From contig JASHXX010000403.1 of NCBI GenBank assembly GCA_030043335.1, positions 1-8,231 of the forward strand: a DNA stretch of 8,231 nucleotides, given 5' to 3'. This DNA comes from Xanthobacteraceae bacterium. Lineage in GTDB: Bacteria > Pseudomonadota > Alphaproteobacteria > Rhizobiales > Xanthobacteraceae. A program made the translations under genes and the position numbers. Numbering within the stretch: the stretch's first letter is position 1; each line of letters starts with the position of its first letter. Under the pieces are notes generated by a model. The model made no database searches and had not been told where the DNA came from. It worked only from the letters and a program-made list of their open reading frames with translations. Below, in pieces: positions 6,442 through 8,231 of the stretch.

Positions 6442-8231
6442 TCAGCTCGCCACGAACAGAATCGCGGTATCGCAGCGCTCGAGCACCGCGGCGGCGGTGT
6501 TGCCGAAGAACAGCGTCTCGCCGGCGCGCCGAGCGACGCCGAGCACGATGAGATCGTAGCTGCCGCGCGTCGCCTCCTTGAGAATGGCGTCGGCGGCGGC
6601 GACATTGACGCGCAGCGCGGTCCGTACCCTGGCATCGTAACGGTCGGCGAGCTCGACGATGTCCTTGAGCACCGCTTCTTCGCTGCGCCGCATCGCGCGG
6701 GCCCGGCCGCTGGCGACATAGAGCGCGCCGACCCGCGATCCGCCGGATCTCGCCAGCGCGAACGCGACCTCGGCGGCGCGGCGCGATACGTCGGTGCCGT
6801 TGACCGGGACGAGGATGCGGCCGATCGGCTCGCTGCCGTCGACAAGCCCGCCGCCGGCGATGGCGACGGCGAGCGGCCCGTCAAAGCCGTCGACGACGCG
6901 CGTGATCTCGGTGCTGAAGCCGCCGCTCGGTGCCCGCGTCGCGTCGATGCCGACGATCAGGAGGTCGTAGCCCTTCTGCGCCTCGTCTGCGATCGCCTTG
7001 GCGCTGGTGGCCTTTTTCGTTCGCGTCGCAACCTCGCCGCTGCCGCGGGTTTCCTCCTCGGGAGGTGTCGCCGGCGCCGCGTGGGCGGCGGCGGTCAGTA
7101 CCTGCGTCTTCGATTCGTCGTTCGCGCCGTGCTCGGCCTGGTCCGGCCACTGCTTCGAGCCGAGCTCGATGATCGTGGTCGGCTTGTCACCCCAGCCGGC
7201 GATGACGCCGGCAAGACGCGAGGCGAACGCGCCGTTTGCGCCGCCGTCGACCGCGAGCAGCAGACGCTCGAGATTGGGCACGAAGCCGCGGGCATCGAGC
7301 TCCTCGCGCTCGAGCCGCTGCCGTTCGGCCCGGCGCAGCGGCAGCCGGCGCAGCGCCCAGCGCAGCGTCGGCGGCATCGCCAGCGTGGTGATCACCGCCA
7401 TCGCCACGATCAACGTGAACAGATTTTGGCTGAAAACGCCCATGGAGAGGCCGATCGAGGCAACGATCACCTCAGTCGAGCCGCGCGCGTTCATCGCCGC
7501 GGCGAGCGCCAGCGATTCGCGGCCGGTCAGTCCGCCGAGCTTGCCGCCGACGAAGGCGCCGGAGAACTTGCCTAAGCTCGCGATGGCGATGAGCCCGACA
7601 CCGAGCAACAGGAGCTGCGGATCTTTCAGGATCGTCAGATCGGCGCTGAGGCCCGACAGGCCGAAGAACACCGGCATGAACAGAGCCGCAATCAACCCCC
7701 GCAGCTGCTCAGCGATGTGCCGGGTGAGGATCGGCGATTCGCCGATCAGAATTCCAGCGACGAAAGCGCCGAGCGCGGTCTGCACCCCGATAAGGTAGCT
7801 CATGAGCGCCATCGCGATCATGATCAAGAGGATGACGGTGATGACCGGAAATTCGCTGACGAAGTTGTCGTTGGCCCAGCGGATGAGCGCGAACACGACG
7901 CGCCGGCCGACGGTAAGGCTGATCGCCAGGAAAATGAGCGTGCCGAGAATGGCAAAGCTGACCGAGCGGACATCGACGGTGCCGGACGAGGCGATGCCGA
8001 ACGAGATGGCGATGATGATCCAGCCGCTGGTGTCCTCGAGGATGGCGGAAGCGACGATGATCTGCCCGACGTCGCGGCGCATGAAATTCATCTCCCGCAC
8101 CACGACGGCCACGATCTTGATCGAGGAGATCGACAGCGCGGTCGCCAGAAACAGCGCGGTGAGAGGCGCGCATCGGGGTTGGGCAGGATCGAATCCGGCA
8201 GCATTTCGCCGAGCGCGAAGCCGCAGATGAA
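6442..8231 (-). CDS. CPA2-type cation:proton antiporter with C-terminal universal-stress-like domains (5' end off window, apparent frameshift near 8160)
   Basis: Kef-like sodium or potassium/proton exchanger, partial: the gene enters from the right edge. Counting residue 1 as the GTG codon at 8112, hydrophobic helices run to about 250 and include ILEDTSGW (24-31), whose acidic pair is at the ion-binding position of the family, and MNARGSTEVIVASIGLSMGV (207-226). The soluble C-terminus has a divergent universal-stress-like domain (about 282-420, starting ERLLLAVDGG) with a Thr/Ala/Lys-rich insert (about 335-380). A clearer second domain (431-556) starts GRILVPVNGT and ends with LIVLGVARRAGETLFFGNTA. 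These may bind nucleotide and gate transport. Upstream, the frame gives ALFLATALSISSIKIVAVV, so the GTG at 8112 is not a true start. Beyond about 8160 the membrane-like sequence FICGFALGEMLPDSILP is in another frame, implying one missing base. It may be a pseudogene or a sequencing error. Confidence 0.85.
   Translation of the reverse strand, partial: HLRLRARRNAAGFDPAQPRCAPLTALFLATALSISSIKIVAVVVREMNFMRRDVGQIIVASAILEDTSGWIIIAISFGIASSGTVDVRSVSFAILGTLIFLAISLTVGRRVVFALIRWANDNFVSEFPVITVILLIMIAMALMSYLIGVQTALGAFVAGILIGESPILTRHIAEQLRGLIAALFMPVFFGLSGLSADLTILKDPQLLLLGVGLIAIASLGKFSGAFVGGKLGGLTGRESLALAAAMNARGSTEVIVASIGLSMGVFSQNLFTLIVAMAVITTLAMPPTLRWALRRLPLRRAERQRLEREELDARGFVPNLERLLLAVDGGANGAFASRLAGVIAGWGDKPTTIIELGSKQWPDQAEHGANDESKTQVLTAAAHAAPATPPEEETRGSGEVATRTKKATSAKAIADEAQKGYDLLIVGIDATRAPSGGFSTEITRVVDGFDGPLAVAIAGGGLVDGSEPIGRILVPVNGTDVSRRAAEVAFALARSGGSRVGALYVASGRARAMRRSEEAVLKDIVELADRYDARVRTALRVNVAAADAILKEATRGSYDLIVLGVARRAGETLFFGNTAAAVLERCDTAILFVAS
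8157..8168 (-). other. Probable frameshift site in the antiporter gene
   Basis: On the minus strand from 8231 the first frame reads FICGFALGEMLPDSILP then NPDARL up to 8163, which looks like a transporter helix and loop. It then degenerates to SPRCFWRPRC and stops at TGA 8090-8088. The other frame is arginine-rich and not membrane-like before 8160, then becomes LTALFLATALSISS, a good helix. Adding one base near gcgcctctcaccgcg would join them as DARL-x-TALFL. Confidence 0.65.

Noticed and set aside
6415..7575. A 386-codon plus-strand open frame
   Set aside because: It is antisense to the antiporter's soluble domains, with Arg/Ala-rich composition and no domain; it is a GC-driven shadow.

Overview
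The window is GC-rich chromosomal DNA with densely packed genes. The alphaproteobacterial-looking UbiG, the DUF1178 protein and the grxC / nitrilase-family / DUF1178 / ubiG neighbourhood suggest a member of Hyphomicrobiales (Rhizobiales), perhaps near Bradyrhizobium or Xanthobacteraceae. This placement comes from family knowledge and gene order, not from any search. No phage, transposase, CRISPR, tRNA or rRNA is visible.

Layout: a plus-strand block (1-1658) carries glutaredoxin 3, a nitrilase-family amidase of the deaminated-glutathione type, and a small zinc-ribbon-like DUF1178 protein. Both junctions are 4-base ATGA overlaps. It meets a minus-strand block head-on in a 50-base gap that holds a strong GC-rich hairpin.

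Read in its own direction (right to left), the minus-strand block has three parts. First is a CPA2-type cation:proton antiporter with a C-terminal pair of universal-stress-like domains, cut by the window edge and apparently frameshifted near 8160. After a 209-base gap comes ubiG (ubiquinone O-methyltransferase), which overlaps an EamA/DMT-type transporter by 4 bases (GTGA). After a further 176-base gap comes a two-gene molybdenum hydroxylase of the isoquinoline 1-oxidoreductase type: a [2Fe-2S] subunit followed by a Tat-targeted molybdopterin subunit, again overlapping by 4 bases.

Functional reading: the first block fits thiol/glutathione housekeeping (glutathione-dependent reduction plus repair of deaminated glutathione). 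The hydroxylase probably works in the periplasm and passes electrons to an acceptor not encoded here. ubiG makes the respiratory quinone, and the antiporter handles monovalent cation and pH balance. No dramatic new system is evident. The points most worth checking are the antiporter frameshift, a perfect 10-base tandem repeat just upstream of ubiG, a 16-base direct repeat flanking the Pro/Ala linker of the DUF1178 gene, and the orphan periplasmic hydroxylase pair.
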